Below, piece by piece: positions 23,118 to 33,332 of a stretch of DNA of 64,000 nucleotides; the stretch's first letter is position 1; each line of letters starts with the position of its first letter. The notes under the pieces are model-generated. The model was not told the DNA's origin. It saw only the letters and a list, made by a program, of their open reading frames with translations, and ran no database searches. Made by a program: the position numbers and the translations under genes. This DNA is from Amia ocellicauda (taxonomy: Eukaryota; Chordata; Actinopteri; Amiiformes; Amiidae), in the NCBI RefSeq assembly GCF_036373705.1, contig NC_089858.1, positions 12,964,001 through 13,028,000 on the forward strand, written 5' to 3'.

Positions 23118-23816
23118 TCAGGCATCTGACAGTACAGGCACCAGACCTTGGGCTCCGGGGAGCAGCCCTATTCCCACGGCAGGGATGGTCGTCCAGGAGG
23201 CACCCCTGGAGAAGTTCAGTGCTGTGGGTGGGAGGTGGATTGCAGCAGTAGGGCCACACAGGAGTGAGGATGAAGAAGAAGAAGAAGAAGAAGAAGAAGA
23301 AGAAGAAGAAGAAGGAGGAGATGGTGCTGGAAGTGGTGTGGACTCCTCTGTGCTCATGTGGTGGTGCAGGAGGCATCGGTAGTGCCCCGGCAGTGAGGTC
23401 CATTCTGGCTCACCTCCGCTCCTGGCAAGGGCTCTGTCTGCCCTCAGGGAGGTGGTGCTGTCTGGGGTGATCAGGGCAGGGAGCAGCTGCTCCTCAGGCT
23501 CCTCCTGCCCCTCCTCACTGTAGACCTGCAGCAGGAGCACGGCACACAGCACCAGCAGCCACCGCTTCGCTGCACTGCCCCCCTCTGGCCGGGGCAGGTA
23601 CTTCCTCCCCAGCGGAGGGTAAAGCACTCTCTGGCATCGCCGGGGCTTTTGCCAGGGCCTTGTGGCGGTGATGCCAAGTTGGGGGGTTGTCCCCAGGGCA
23701 CGGGCAGCTAGCATCTCCTTCCCCCTTCCCTCCCCCTCCTGTTCCTCCTCCACTGTCCCTCTGGCGGTGTTTCTCTGCCAGCGCGAGGGCATGGGGCCTC
23801 TGCAGCGAGCACACAT
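23118..23816 (-). CDS. IER3-like membrane protein, second diverged copy
   Basis: The frame encodes 232 residues from an ATG in good context (caaccATGT). The recognisable core is residues 59-102: RRCQRVLYPPLGRKYLP, an acidic-to-basic linker, then AKRWLLVLCAVLLLQVYSEE, the hydrophobic anchor. Spacing inside the RVLYP-to-YLP motif is identical to IER3 at 12304 and TOR4A at 32096; the next linker is one residue longer. The PEIFTF motif upstream is absent, and the N-terminal 58 residues are Glu/Gly/Arg-rich. After the anchor come an acidic stretch, then a run of about 17 serines (residues 169-185) encoded by a GAA microsatellite, and a Pro/Gly/Leu-rich tail. No intron is needed; a TATA-like box lies at 24168 and AATAAA at 22781. 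The function is unknown; a paralogue of IER3 is the best reading. The tail could be poorly constrained or species-specific. Confidence 0.72.
   Translation of the reverse strand: MCARCRGPMPSRWQRNTARGTVEEEQEGEGRGKEMLAARALGTTPQLGITATRPWQKPRRCQRVLYPPLGRKYLPRPEGGSAAKRWLLVLCAVLLLQVYSEEGQEEPEEQLLPALITPDSTTSLRADRALARSGGEPEWTSLPGHYRCLLHHHMSTEESTPLPAPSPPSSSSSSSSSSSSSSSSLLCGPTAAIHLPPTALNFSRGASWTTIPAVGIGLLPGAQGLVPVLSDA
23272..23313 (-). repeat. (GAA)n microsatellite inside the IER3-like coding sequence
   Basis: About 14 GAA units on the plus strand read as TTC/TCT on the minus strand and encode the polyserine tract in frame. Because the unit is three bases, length changes keep the frame open. Confidence 0.95.
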
Positions 23817-24167
23817 GGTTGAGAGGGTCGATGGACACGTCCTCCTCTCTCTCCTCTCTCTGCTGATGCCCCTCAGACCACACTGGTTTGTGCAGTTTGT
23901 GGTGTTCAGCCCAGCAGGGTCTCAGGCGTCGTGTCTGTGGACAGGTCACTATGGGGCGTCCCGTCACCCTCGCTTTGTCTGTCTGCCCAGGCAGCCGGTG
24001 TCGTCTCCCTTTTGCAGTTGAAGCAGCTTACTGTTGACAATAAGGGCTGCTGTCTGGCTTCTCTTTTCTTCTTTCTTTCCTTAACTGCCCTGTTCCATTC
24101 AGTTTTAGGCTCTCTTTCTCTTTCTGTCTCCAGCCTCTCTCCTCCACCTGTCTCTCCTCTCCCCACC

Positions 24168-24176
24168 TTTAAATAG
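24168..24176 (-). promoter_or_regulatory. TATA-like box of the IER3-like gene
   Basis: The minus strand reads GCTATTTAAAGG about 350 bases upstream of the ATG at 23816. It is the only TATA-like element in the GC- and CT-rich leader. Transcription would start near 24140. Confidence 0.45.
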
Positions 24177-27044
24177 CCCAGGTTTGGGAGGTTCTCTCAC
24201 CTGAGGCTCCACACTCCTCCCCTCTCCCTGCAGCTCTGTCTCACTGCTTCTTGCTGTTTTTTTTGTTTTTTTCCACGCACTATTTTTATCCTCAGCTGGC
24301 CTCCCAACAGCAGAAAAACGTGTCCGAGTTCAATATGCAAATTCTCCAATGCTCCCCAGTTCTGTCGGCAGTGCACCTCCCTGGAGCTGCAGGGCTTTAC
24401 ACCTTTTCAACTGACTTCCAGCAAACCATGAGTATCAACTGAGTATCTCATAAAAACCTTTTGAAAATTAGTGTCCTTTTGTATTTTTCTTCTTCTTCCG
24501 GTTTACCTAGTTACGTCATGTTCAACTCATTCCTTAGATCTCGGGAGGTTTTGCAGCAGAGCCACACTGTGTTTCTGTGCAGGTAAGGTGCTGAGCAGTT
24601 GAGTCGGTGTGGAATTAGCTTCTGTCCAGGTGCCAGTGAGACGCACTTGCGGGGAGAGGGGGAACTAAAATAAAAAATAAAGAAAAGAAAAGAGTAAGGA
24701 CAGGTGGGGTAATATTTGCCGTCACTAGTGAAAGGGGCCCAGTTTGATACTATTGATAATGGATCATTGAAGTGCAATACGCTGCAGCTCTCCAGCAACT
24801 GTAAAGGTCATGTACAGATTGACTCAGCACGGGCAGCTGCCTGCTCCCACACTACAGTATTTACGTTATCCACAGTTTATTGGTTGCTAGTGTGATCTCA
24901 CAGTAGTGAAGAGGCATTTTATTATTAAGGGGTTTTTGTTTCATTCGTTGACACACTCGTTTCTAACCCTAGTGAAGCACAACCAGGCCTTTGAGCAGGA
25001 GGCTGGGCACCCCAGTGTCCAGGGCTTCACGTGTGGACTCCCGGTTTAAGCTGGGTCTCTGCCCCTGACTCTGAACCCCGATGTAATTACTGAGCCAGAA
25101 CCCGCTGAGATTGTGTGGGGTCGAAAACTTTACCTTGTGGCATTCTGCTCAAGTTCAGGTGTTGTGCAGTGGGGTGGGCTATGATATGTTAGCACTGCTC
25201 CTCTACTCTTTCACTCGGCTCCTCTACTCTTCTCATCAGCTCCTGGGTGTCTTAACCTTACTGGTAAAAGGCTTCAGGTAGGACTGCAGGCTGGGAGAGG
25301 CCTTGATGGTTTTATTTGCTGACTAATGTAATGTCATCACTTTCTATCTGTCCCTTAGTTTATCTGTCTCTATCTCTCGATCTATCATTCATCTGTCTAT
25401 CTAATTGCTGATTGCCAAGAGATGTCGTGACCAGTGCAGTGCATTGCTGCTCAGTCAGCCCCCAGCACAGCGTGGCTCCGCAGGAGAGAGTGGAGCCCGG
25501 GCCAGACTGAAAGGAATGCGTGCCGTGGATCAGCTCTCGGGGCACGCATACTATTTTTTACCCTTTGTTTTTTGCCCTCCCCCCTTCCCCCAAAGCTATC
25601 CATCCCAGACAGAGCTGGCTCGCACCTTTGAGTTAAGCGGGAGGAAAGGCTTTTAATTTTGTTTTTCTTTAATGGTTTCTTGCCCGTGGGATAAACAAGA
25701 AAAGATGGGTGTTGCTGTAAAATCCACATTCCTTTTTTTTCCCTTTCTTTTTTCTTTTTATTTGGGAGTTTCTCTGACAACCCATCTTCTCCCCTCCAAA
25801 TATTTACAATAATTTGAACAGTGTGGTGGGGTCAGCATTGAGTTCCCACCTGCTGTGTTTTTTGGGGAGTTATTTGGCAGTCTTCACAGACCAGCGACAT
25901 TGTGAGTGTTTTTTTTTTACTGTCACCTTGTTTGCTGCCTGTGTGAGAGTGTATTAGGGTTGTATAAAAAAGTTTAAGTAGCCATAATAGTTGCAGAAGT
26001 AGAATGTAGTAGTAATAGAAAATTGAAGTATAAGTGGTAGTTAATTTGCAGTCATTTGGAAGAAACTTTCCACTCGTGCTGATTCGATATGAATTACATT
26101 ATCCATATGTGGCCTACCTGCAAAATACAAAGAGCAACTAATGACACTGGGAGCACTGGGAGCACTGGGAGTAGGCAGCGCAGTGACTAGCACAGCTGGG
26201 GACCCCGATCCTTGTGGTCTTCTAAAGCAAACAAAGATTAATGGCAGGAGAGCATGTGGAGGCATGGTGCGGTAGAGTGATACCAGCTCACAAGCCAGGA
26301 AAAACGATCACAAAGCAGACATACCTGCACAGGTTAAATTACGGAGGGAGAACCTGCCCAATCAGGCTGCGATATAGTGTCCAAAGGGAGGCGCAGCACT
26401 CTGTGATCCTGCCTGGAGGCCAAAAGTCGGCACTCAGGGCTGGGATGCAGGAACAGACTGGCAGTATTTACCCTGCCACTACCCACTGCTCCCGGAGATG
26501 GGCGAACGCCTGGGTGACGGAGTGCACGGTGGGCAAGAGAGCTTGCCTGGGATAATTGTTTTCCTTTTTCTTTTCTGTGCCTCCCTTTGTCCTTAGGAAT
26601 GTGGGAGGGGTGACTTGCGTTGGCCTTGAGTGCCAAGGAACTAAAAATACAGTTTATTTTTGAATAATACCAATGATAACAATGATAAGGGAGTAAGGGA
26701 TAAGGAAGGGCCTGCCTCCGCGGGTTGAGCGGCGGTGTTCTGTGGGCGTAGGGAGTTCCGTTCAGGTGAGCCCGAGGTACGAAAGCCAACCAGTTGAAGG
26801 CATGCATTCCTGAGTCATGGCAATCCCACCAAAAGCACACACATTCTCTTCAGTACAAGCAATCCTTGGCAAACACTTCTCACCTTTGCGTGCAGAGTCC
26901 AAAACCGCTCAGTGACATTGTGCAAAGGGGGTTTTTCTGTTTTCTCTCTCTCTCTCCATCTCGTTTTCTATATACTTTTTCTTTTTCTGTCCTCCCCCTC
27001 CTTTCTCCCAGGCAGTTCACCATCAGCACTCTTCATCTGATCTC
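24177..27044. other. intergenic region, no gene recognised
   Basis: The part next to the IER3-like gene may hold promoter elements. Beyond that I see only simple sequence: a TATC patch near 25340-25400, a GGGAGCACT tandem near 26150-26170 and CT-rich DNA from 26940. No exon is recognised. Confidence 0.55.
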
Positions 27045-27720
27045 TCACTCCTAGATCCTCTGCAATCTGGCTTTTGCTCTGCTCATTCCACTGAAACTGC
27101 TCTCCAAACTGCCCTCAACTCTGCTCATGCGACCTCCCCCTCTTCTGTCCTGATCCTTCTCAATCTCTCTGCAGCCTTTGACACAGTCACTCACTCCATT
27201 TGTCTCTCCTTCCTCACCGACCTTGGAATCTGTCACTGCTCTCACCTGGTTCTCCTCCTTCCTCACTGACTACACCTACCAGGTGACATGGCATGGATTT
27301 TTGTAGACGCCTCTCCTCACAGGTGTGCCCCAAGGCTGTGTCCTGGGCCCCCTACTGTTCTCTCTCTGCACTCACTCATCGCCCCCTCATCACCTCCCAT
27401 GGGTTCTCCTTCCACTTCTATGCAGTTGATGTCCAGATCTTCCTGTCTTTTACCTCTTCTGACCCCCTCTCACATCTCTTCCTGTCTTTCTGCTATCTCC
27501 TTCTGGATGCACAAGCATCATCTCAACCATTTCAAATCTGATCTCCTCTTCTTTCCCTCCTCCTCTCCACCCTCTTCTGATCTGTTAATTTGAATTCCCC
27601 TGGAATCTACCACACTCTCCCCCTCTCCCACCACAAAGAATCTTGGACTCAACCGTGACCCCGCCCCATCCCACTCCCAGCCCAGCTCCACTCTGGCATG
27701 CATTGCTCCGTTAATGTTCC
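27045..27720 (+). mobile_element. L2-type LINE fragment, reverse transcriptase region, decayed
   Basis: Translation with frame changes gives [20 protein letters not shown], then [18 protein letters not shown] (reverse transcriptase motif A), [43 protein letters not shown] (the YADD box, with Asp to Val), SFWMHKHHLN and KSDLLFFPS, and finally NLGLNRDPAPSHSQ. This is the motif order of L2-clade reverse transcriptases of vertebrates. Both ends are missing and at least two frameshifts break it, so it is an inactive 5'- and 3'-truncated copy. Confidence 0.9.
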
Positions 27721-28490
27721 TGTTAGATCAGTTAGACTTTTCATAAGCCTCTAACAGTCGAAGACTTTAAATTATCTTTTGAATCAAGGTGGCTATGCTT
27801 GCAGCCTGCAGAGCAGTATTGAATTAATACAGTACACCTGCTAATTAGAACAATTAAGTTACTATGTGCTTGGTTGGATTACGAGCCAGAAGCACATGAT
27901 ATTGAGAGCCCTGGTACAGAGGTGTATCAGTGATCTTGAGGTTTTCGACTGGGTAAGGGCTGTTGTCGGAGTATTCTTTGACTATCCTGTTCATAAGGGT
28001 GTGAAGGAACTGTCTCCAAATATGTACTGTCTGGTACTGCAATCAACAGTGTTTCTGGATTTTGACCCTGTGTGTGTTGAGCATTGCAATTGATAGTAAG
28101 CTCACATCTACAGACTCTACGGTTCAACTCTCTGCTTCACAACCTTCATCACCAACACAGCACTACCACCCATTACAGTGTCACAGGCCACAGGAGGAGC
28201 TGATCATGGTCAGATCTTAGTTACACAGTTCTTATTTCTAGAATGCTCTGTCTGTCTACAATTCTGGGAATTTGACCTGTTTTCTGTGTGTATTTTTGTT
28301 CAATACCACTCTGCCCCATGTACATTTTTAATGTTGCTGAATGCAAGTATAATCATCATCAGCATCATAACGCTTAGAGGTTTAAATATCCCAGAGAGAA
28401 TCAAAATAAAATAAATACATCATTTCAAATCTGAAATTTCCACGTATTTTGGAATCGGCAAAATGTAGCCCTTGGAATGTCTTCAGAGCT

Positions 28491-28505
28491 ACACAAGGGG
28501 GCGCT
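28491..28505 (+). promoter_or_regulatory. candidate CTCF-binding motif
   Basis: The sequence acacaAGGGGGCGCT contains the invariant AGGGGGCGC core of the vertebrate CTCF motif and matches 13 of 15 positions of CCASYAGRKGGCRST. It lies between the IER3-like gene and TOR4A. Confidence 0.35.
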
Positions 28506-31161
28506 GTGACTGCAGGCGCTGCACGTGAGTTTTAAAAAAGCACATTTCCCTAAACATGACAACAGATCCAATGTGTGCCTCAGTGCCGTGGGGCGACAGA
28601 GTGTCGGAGTTGTGCAATCTGCCCGGGCTGTGCCCCTGTTCTCAGCATCCTCATTCTCAACATTCCGGTTCTTAACCCCAGGACAATGGCAGCCGAACAA
28701 AGCAAGCTTTATTGAAGTTGGAAGTTTGCATCCAAATAATTGACAGGTTTTGTTGTTATTGTATCCTATGGTGATTTATTTATTTAAATAATCACAATCA
28801 CAGCAAACTAATTAAAACAAGTAACAATAATCATCATCATCATCATTATCATAATTTTTATAAAGTGCTGATAAACTAATTTATTGATTTAGTACTGTAC
28901 TGTGATTTACGACCTTCCAGTTCCCTGCCCCCCTGCGCAGCTCGTCAGACTACAGACAGGCGCTGACAGGACCACACCAATGCACTGCAGCAAGACCGGC
29001 CTAAAGGATTGTGGCTCCACCATCACACCTGCTCCCCGATTTCTGGCTTCACCTAAGTTTCCCCAAACTCCCAAAAAACGCTGGCCCACCTATCTGTAGA
29101 AAACTGTGACCATGGCACCTTTTCTGGCCTGTCTCTTCTCAATGGAATCCTTTTCGCTCTGCCCAGTGAAACCCCTGCCAAGAAGTGTCAGTTTGGCATT
29201 TGGTAAAGTGGTGAGTTATTCTGTTCATCGCCACCCAGCCTGCGTTTCGAACAAGAAACTAGATATTTAGTTATTTATATTTGATTATTTATATATTTTG
29301 GACTTTGCCTGTCCTAGCTGTGTTTCTGGCTGCACTTTCACCCTTGATCTTTCATCATGTCATACAGACAGAAGGGGAGATGTTTGAATTGATCACGGCA
29401 TCTCTGTGGTAGAAACTTTGCTCATGACCTAATCGTCTCAGTCAGGTGGCTACCGGAGCATGCTGTGTTCCTGCACGATTGCTGGGATCGCTGTAACGTG
29501 TCCTGTACTCTGCTGCACTGAACTGCGTCCTGTAGTGGTGCTTTCCTTATTCTTCACCGCTGTGCAAGAGTTGGTCTTTGCTCTGTGTAACTTTGTGCAG
29601 TTCCTTCCTGGATGTGATTTGATCATCATCATCACCACCTTTATCGTTCACCATCATCTGTGCCTGCACTGTTATGATCCTGCTTCTATTTATATGGTCA
29701 CTTCTAGGTGATTTATGAGGAAATAAGAATTTAGTTTCCCATATGCCTGACTACAAAATGATTGAAAACAGGGGCTTTCCCTCAGTCCTGATAGGCCTAT
29801 CTGTGTCATTGCACTTGCATCGCTGTGTGCATCCTCTGGTCGGAAACAGGGCTGATAACATGATAGCTGTTTCTTTATTGAGAAACAACTCTGTCAGTGT
29901 CTTTTCAGTTGACAGGCTTGTGTGTTTACTGAGGAAAGCTTGAGCTTGAGCTTTGAGCTTGATTAAAAACAATAATAATTGAAATAAAAAATATATATCC
30001 TCCCCACCAACCCCCTATCCAGGACACACACTTATGCAAAGATGTTTGGTTCTGAATGCGTGACAAATTTACATGGATATAAAAATGCTTTTTACATGTC
30101 AGGTAATTAAAAGGGATCTAAATAGATCAATGTCATTTTGGTTTTTTTTTGTTTGCAGAGGATTCACAGGGGAAGCGTGTTCAGACAGGAGTTTGTCTCT
30201 AATGTGGATCATCTTTGCGTGACCTGTGCAGAGGCTGAGGAATGTGCCAGGGGGATAGCATTTCTGCACCTAACTCATTTCACTTGCTTTATTGTGTTAT
30301 TTATTTATTTAAAGGAATAGTAAAGGTATGCCTGCTTGCATACCAGCACGCACCCTGCCAAACAGCACAAAACAGACAACAGAAATAGACACAAACATCG
30401 TAGCATTGCAGGTGCCAGTTCTGTGTGCTAAAGAGCAGTACCATTCATTCGACTAACAGTCTCTCCAGCCCTAGAGGGCCTCAGTCTGGCAGTGTTCTGC
30501 TCCTGCTCACCTGCATGTGAGCTAGGACAACAGTTCACAATGGGTCAGTTGATTCATCAGTTTAATTGACATTGTAGGAGCTGATTAGGGGGAATGTGCA
30601 CCAGGTCTCTCTATCTGGGCTCAGATCTGAAGACCTCTTCATCTGTGGCAAGATCAAACGGATATGTGGGTAGGATTCCATACATTTGTCATTGCAGCCC
30701 ATCAGTCAGTGTGTCAGTCATCCCTGGACTGCACAGTGCAGAGGGCCCGCCCCTAACTCACAGTGACTCAGTGTGCTTGTGTGCAAGAGTGTGTGTTTGT
30801 GTGTTTTTCTGTGTGTGTGAGTGTCTCTTTGTGTGTGTTTGTGATTCTCTGTGTCTGTGTCTGTGTGTATATGTGTTTCTGTGAGTGAGACTCAGGCTGC
30901 CTTAGGACTCCTTGTCCATTCCAGTGCAAGTCTTAATTAGCAGGGTGATTTTCAGTAGCAAACCCAATTAAACAATTGACGTTCAAAGGATTGAAAAGGC
31001 CTTAGCTGACCTGCATGGAAGTTTGATGACGTCATGGTTTTCTCTGCAGCTTGGTAAACTGACAAAGAATGGTTCTTGGAGTGGAATTTTACTTGCACTC
31101 TGGGCAGGAAGTGTGGGAATAACAGTGTCAAATAACACTGAGTCTTGTGAAAAAGGTGTAC

Positions 31162-31164
<3 letters not shown>

Positions 31165-31200
<36 letters not shown>
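31165..31200. repeat. (GA)n microsatellite
   Basis: An uninterrupted run of about 18 GA units. Confidence 0.95.
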
Positions 31201-31202
<2 letters not shown>

Positions 31203-31760
31203 AAAATAGACCCAGGAAGGCTAACAAAAGAAACCTTTTTTAAATATTTATCAAGATGTAGTTTGTGTCCAAGCCACAGCCTTCGCAGACAGTTAGATGC
31301 TCACAAGCTGGTTATCAAGTTGCATGTAAAACGATAGCCTCAAAAGATACAACAGATGTAGCGTGTGAAACCCTAGTTGTCAGTGAGAGTATAAATTAAT
31401 TCCTCTCGTGTTCAGTCCTAGGCTGTAACACTAGGCTATAGCAACTGTAATTCATCCTTGTGGTAGTTGAGAACAGAGGGATTATTCAAGAGTATTGATC
31501 ACCCTGTAAATGTGTGTGTTTTTGTGTATTTGTGAGTGAGTGAGTGAGTGTGTGTGTGCGTTGTGTTGTGTTGTGTGTGCGTGCGCGTGATATGATACAA
31601 TGTTAAGAGTTTGATTTTCCTTGAAAGTGTAAAAAAAAAAGAATAAATTAATTAATGCTAAAGAATGTAACCGGATTTGAAAATAAAGAATCATTCTAGA
31701 ATCTAGAAAGTTATTTACAATATTTTTGCCGAACTTTTCCAGCAGCTCAAATGTGAGATT

Positions 31761-31766
31761 TTTATT
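31761..31766 (-). terminator. candidate poly(A) signal of TOR4A
   Basis: AATAAA on the minus strand about 330 bases after the TOR4A stop. It is the first AATAAA downstream, but the GT-rich element that usually follows is weak, so a more distal site is possible. Confidence 0.45.
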
Positions 31767-32095
31767 TTTTCGAATCCACGTCCTCCTTGTCTCTCCCAGC
31801 TTGAACAGAGATACATCACCGTTTCTCTCCACTGACAATGTCTCATCCCCTCCAACCCCCAGCGAGTCTGCTCTTCAGTCAAAAAATGTATTAATAACAA
31901 AAATCCCACTCTGCAGATCCACACCAAGTGCCCGTTGAGAGGTCCACATAAGCAACCTTCTCCATCCGTGTTCAAATACGTCCAAGCATAAGAGGGAGTG
32001 GAGTGGGTGGCATTTCCAGGCGAGAGCTTGTTCCAACAACAACCCCTGTCCTCTTGAACACTTTCCTGGTTGTCTTCTCAAGTCAGACTGCGATA

Positions 32096-33310
32096 TCATA
32101 GCAGATTGACCTTTCCCACCACCTGCTTGCAGCCGTTCCTGGAGTACTCCCGGTTACCCGCCGTGTAGTAAGAAATCTCAGCGGCCAGGCGCTCAATGTG
32201 GGAGGTGTCCGGGTAGAAGCCCTCCCGCGTCATCTCGTCCAGGAAGCACTCCATGACATGGCTCTTTTCCAGCAGCCACATGGGGACCACATCCGTGTCT
32301 GCCCACAGAGGGTGGTAGTGGACCAGGGAGCGCTTCACCTGCCTGCCCAGCTCCTGGGTCAGCTTCTGTTTGCCCAGAGAGTCGTTGCTGGAGGAGTTCT
32401 GCAGGACAAATTTGGTGATCTCCGCCTGGCCGATGTTGCTGATGAGCACGTAGACAGCATTGAGGTACTCGTTGGTCTGGTTGGCACGGAAGAAGCCCTG
32501 CAGGTACTCCAGCAGCGGGCTGTGCATGAACTCCACCTCATCAAAGATGAACACCGGGATCTTCTCCTCTGCCTCAGCCCGGTTTACCATGTCTGAGATG
32601 CGGGTGGCCAGCTCCTGGGCGCAGTGCGGGGCATTCTCCTCCAGGGGGCAGTGATGGAGCATGAAGTACTGCAGCACCAGCTCCTCACTAGCCACCGAGC
32701 GGAAGTGGCGTGCCAGGATGCGGCCCAGATGGCTCTTACCCACACCACTCGGGCCGTTGATGGAAATAACGAGTGGCTTGTTGTGGACATAGGTGGAGAG
32801 GTAATCTGACAGCAACTCCAGGATGCTCTCTGCTGCCTCCCTCTGGCCGAACACCTCACGCTTTAGTGTCTTCTCCAACCCCTCCAGGTCGTACCTTTGC
32901 AGGTGATCATCCAGGTTCTCGATGGCGTTGTACACCTGCACGCACACAATGATGCTGAGTAGGAACAGGCAGTTCTTTGCACGGCTACGTTCCTTGGCGG
33001 GCAGGTACCGCCGACCATCATTGGGGAACATGACTCGGTTCCTCTTCTTCTTCTTTCTCTTGCGTGGGCTGCCACCACTAACGGGCAGCTGGTCAAAGGT
33101 GAAGATCTCTGGACCCGTGGGCCGTGGCAGCAGTCCAGACCGGGGCAGCTCCCCACCCAGCTCCGCCCTTCGTTTCTTCATCACCTGGTACTTGCGCCGG
33201 ATGCGGACCATAGCGCGCAGCTTGGAGGAGAAGTTGGAGATGCTGGGAGCAGCCGTCTCCGTCTGGCTCTCCTCCTCCATCGCACTCTCTGATGTGTCCA
33301 AGTCAGCCAT
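32096..33310 (-). CDS. tor4a: TOR4A, torsin family 4 member A (AAA+ ATPase)
   Basis: The 404-residue frame starts at an ATG one base after a splice acceptor, so the coding sequence is a single exon behind a 5' UTR intron. Residues 1-65 are a Ser/Glu- then Arg/Lys-rich cytosolic part. Residues 66-128 form an IER3-like module: GPEIFTFDQLP, a basic run (RKRKKKKRNRVMFP), GRRYLPAKERSRAKN and a hydrophobic anchor (CLFLLSIIVCVQVY). From NAIENLDDHLQRYDL on it is a torsin AAA+ domain: Walker A GPSGVGKSH at 186-194, Walker B VFIFDEVEFM at 253-262, and the torsin-specific GCKQVV motif at 393-398 near the C-terminus KVNLL. Torsins are ATPases of the endoplasmic reticulum and nuclear envelope lumen, activated by LAP1/LULL1-type partners; TOR4A has a membrane-spanning N-terminus instead of the cleaved signal peptide of TOR1A. 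Length, motifs and C-terminus agree with vertebrate TOR4A and I see no damage. Confidence 0.96.
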   Translation of the reverse strand: MADLDTSESAMEEESQTETAAPSISNFSSKLRAMVRIRRKYQVMKKRRAELGGELPRSGLLPRPTGPEIFTFDQLPVSGGSPRKRKKKKRNRVMFPNDGRRYLPAKERSRAKNCLFLLSIIVCVQVYNAIENLDDHLQRYDLEGLEKTLKREVFGQREAAESILELLSDYLSTYVHNKPLVISINGPSGVGKSHLGRILARHFRSVASEELVLQYFMLHHCPLEENAPHCAQELATRISDMVNRAEAEEKIPVFIFDEVEFMHSPLLEYLQGFFRANQTNEYLNAVYVLISNIGQAEITKFVLQNSSSNDSLGKQKLTQELGRQVKRSLVHYHPLWADTDVVPMWLLEKSHVMECFLDEMTREGFYPDTSHIERLAAEISYYTAGNREYSRNGCKQVVGKVNLL

Positions 33311-33311
33311 T

Positions 33312-33332
33312 CTGTGAAGGGGGAAGAAAATA
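33312..33332 (-). other. splice acceptor immediately upstream of the TOR4A start
   Basis: The minus strand reads ttttcttcccccttcacAG followed by aATGGCTG. The polypyrimidine tract and CAG show that a 5' UTR exon lies upstream; its position is not identifiable here. Confidence 0.75.

Larger units (their letters stand above)
27721..31760. other. intergenic region, no gene recognised
   Basis: No conserved exon is recognised. Contents are simple repeats (ATC near 28830, GT-rich 30780-30880, GA at 31165-31200, GT-rich 31510-31590) and a CTCF-like motif at 28491. Open frames are short and low-complexity. Confidence 0.55.

Noticed and set aside
22957-23382. Plus-strand frame with a poly-Glu run
   Set aside because: It is the antisense of the IER3-like gene; the glutamates come from the GAA microsatellite and no promoter or homologue supports it.
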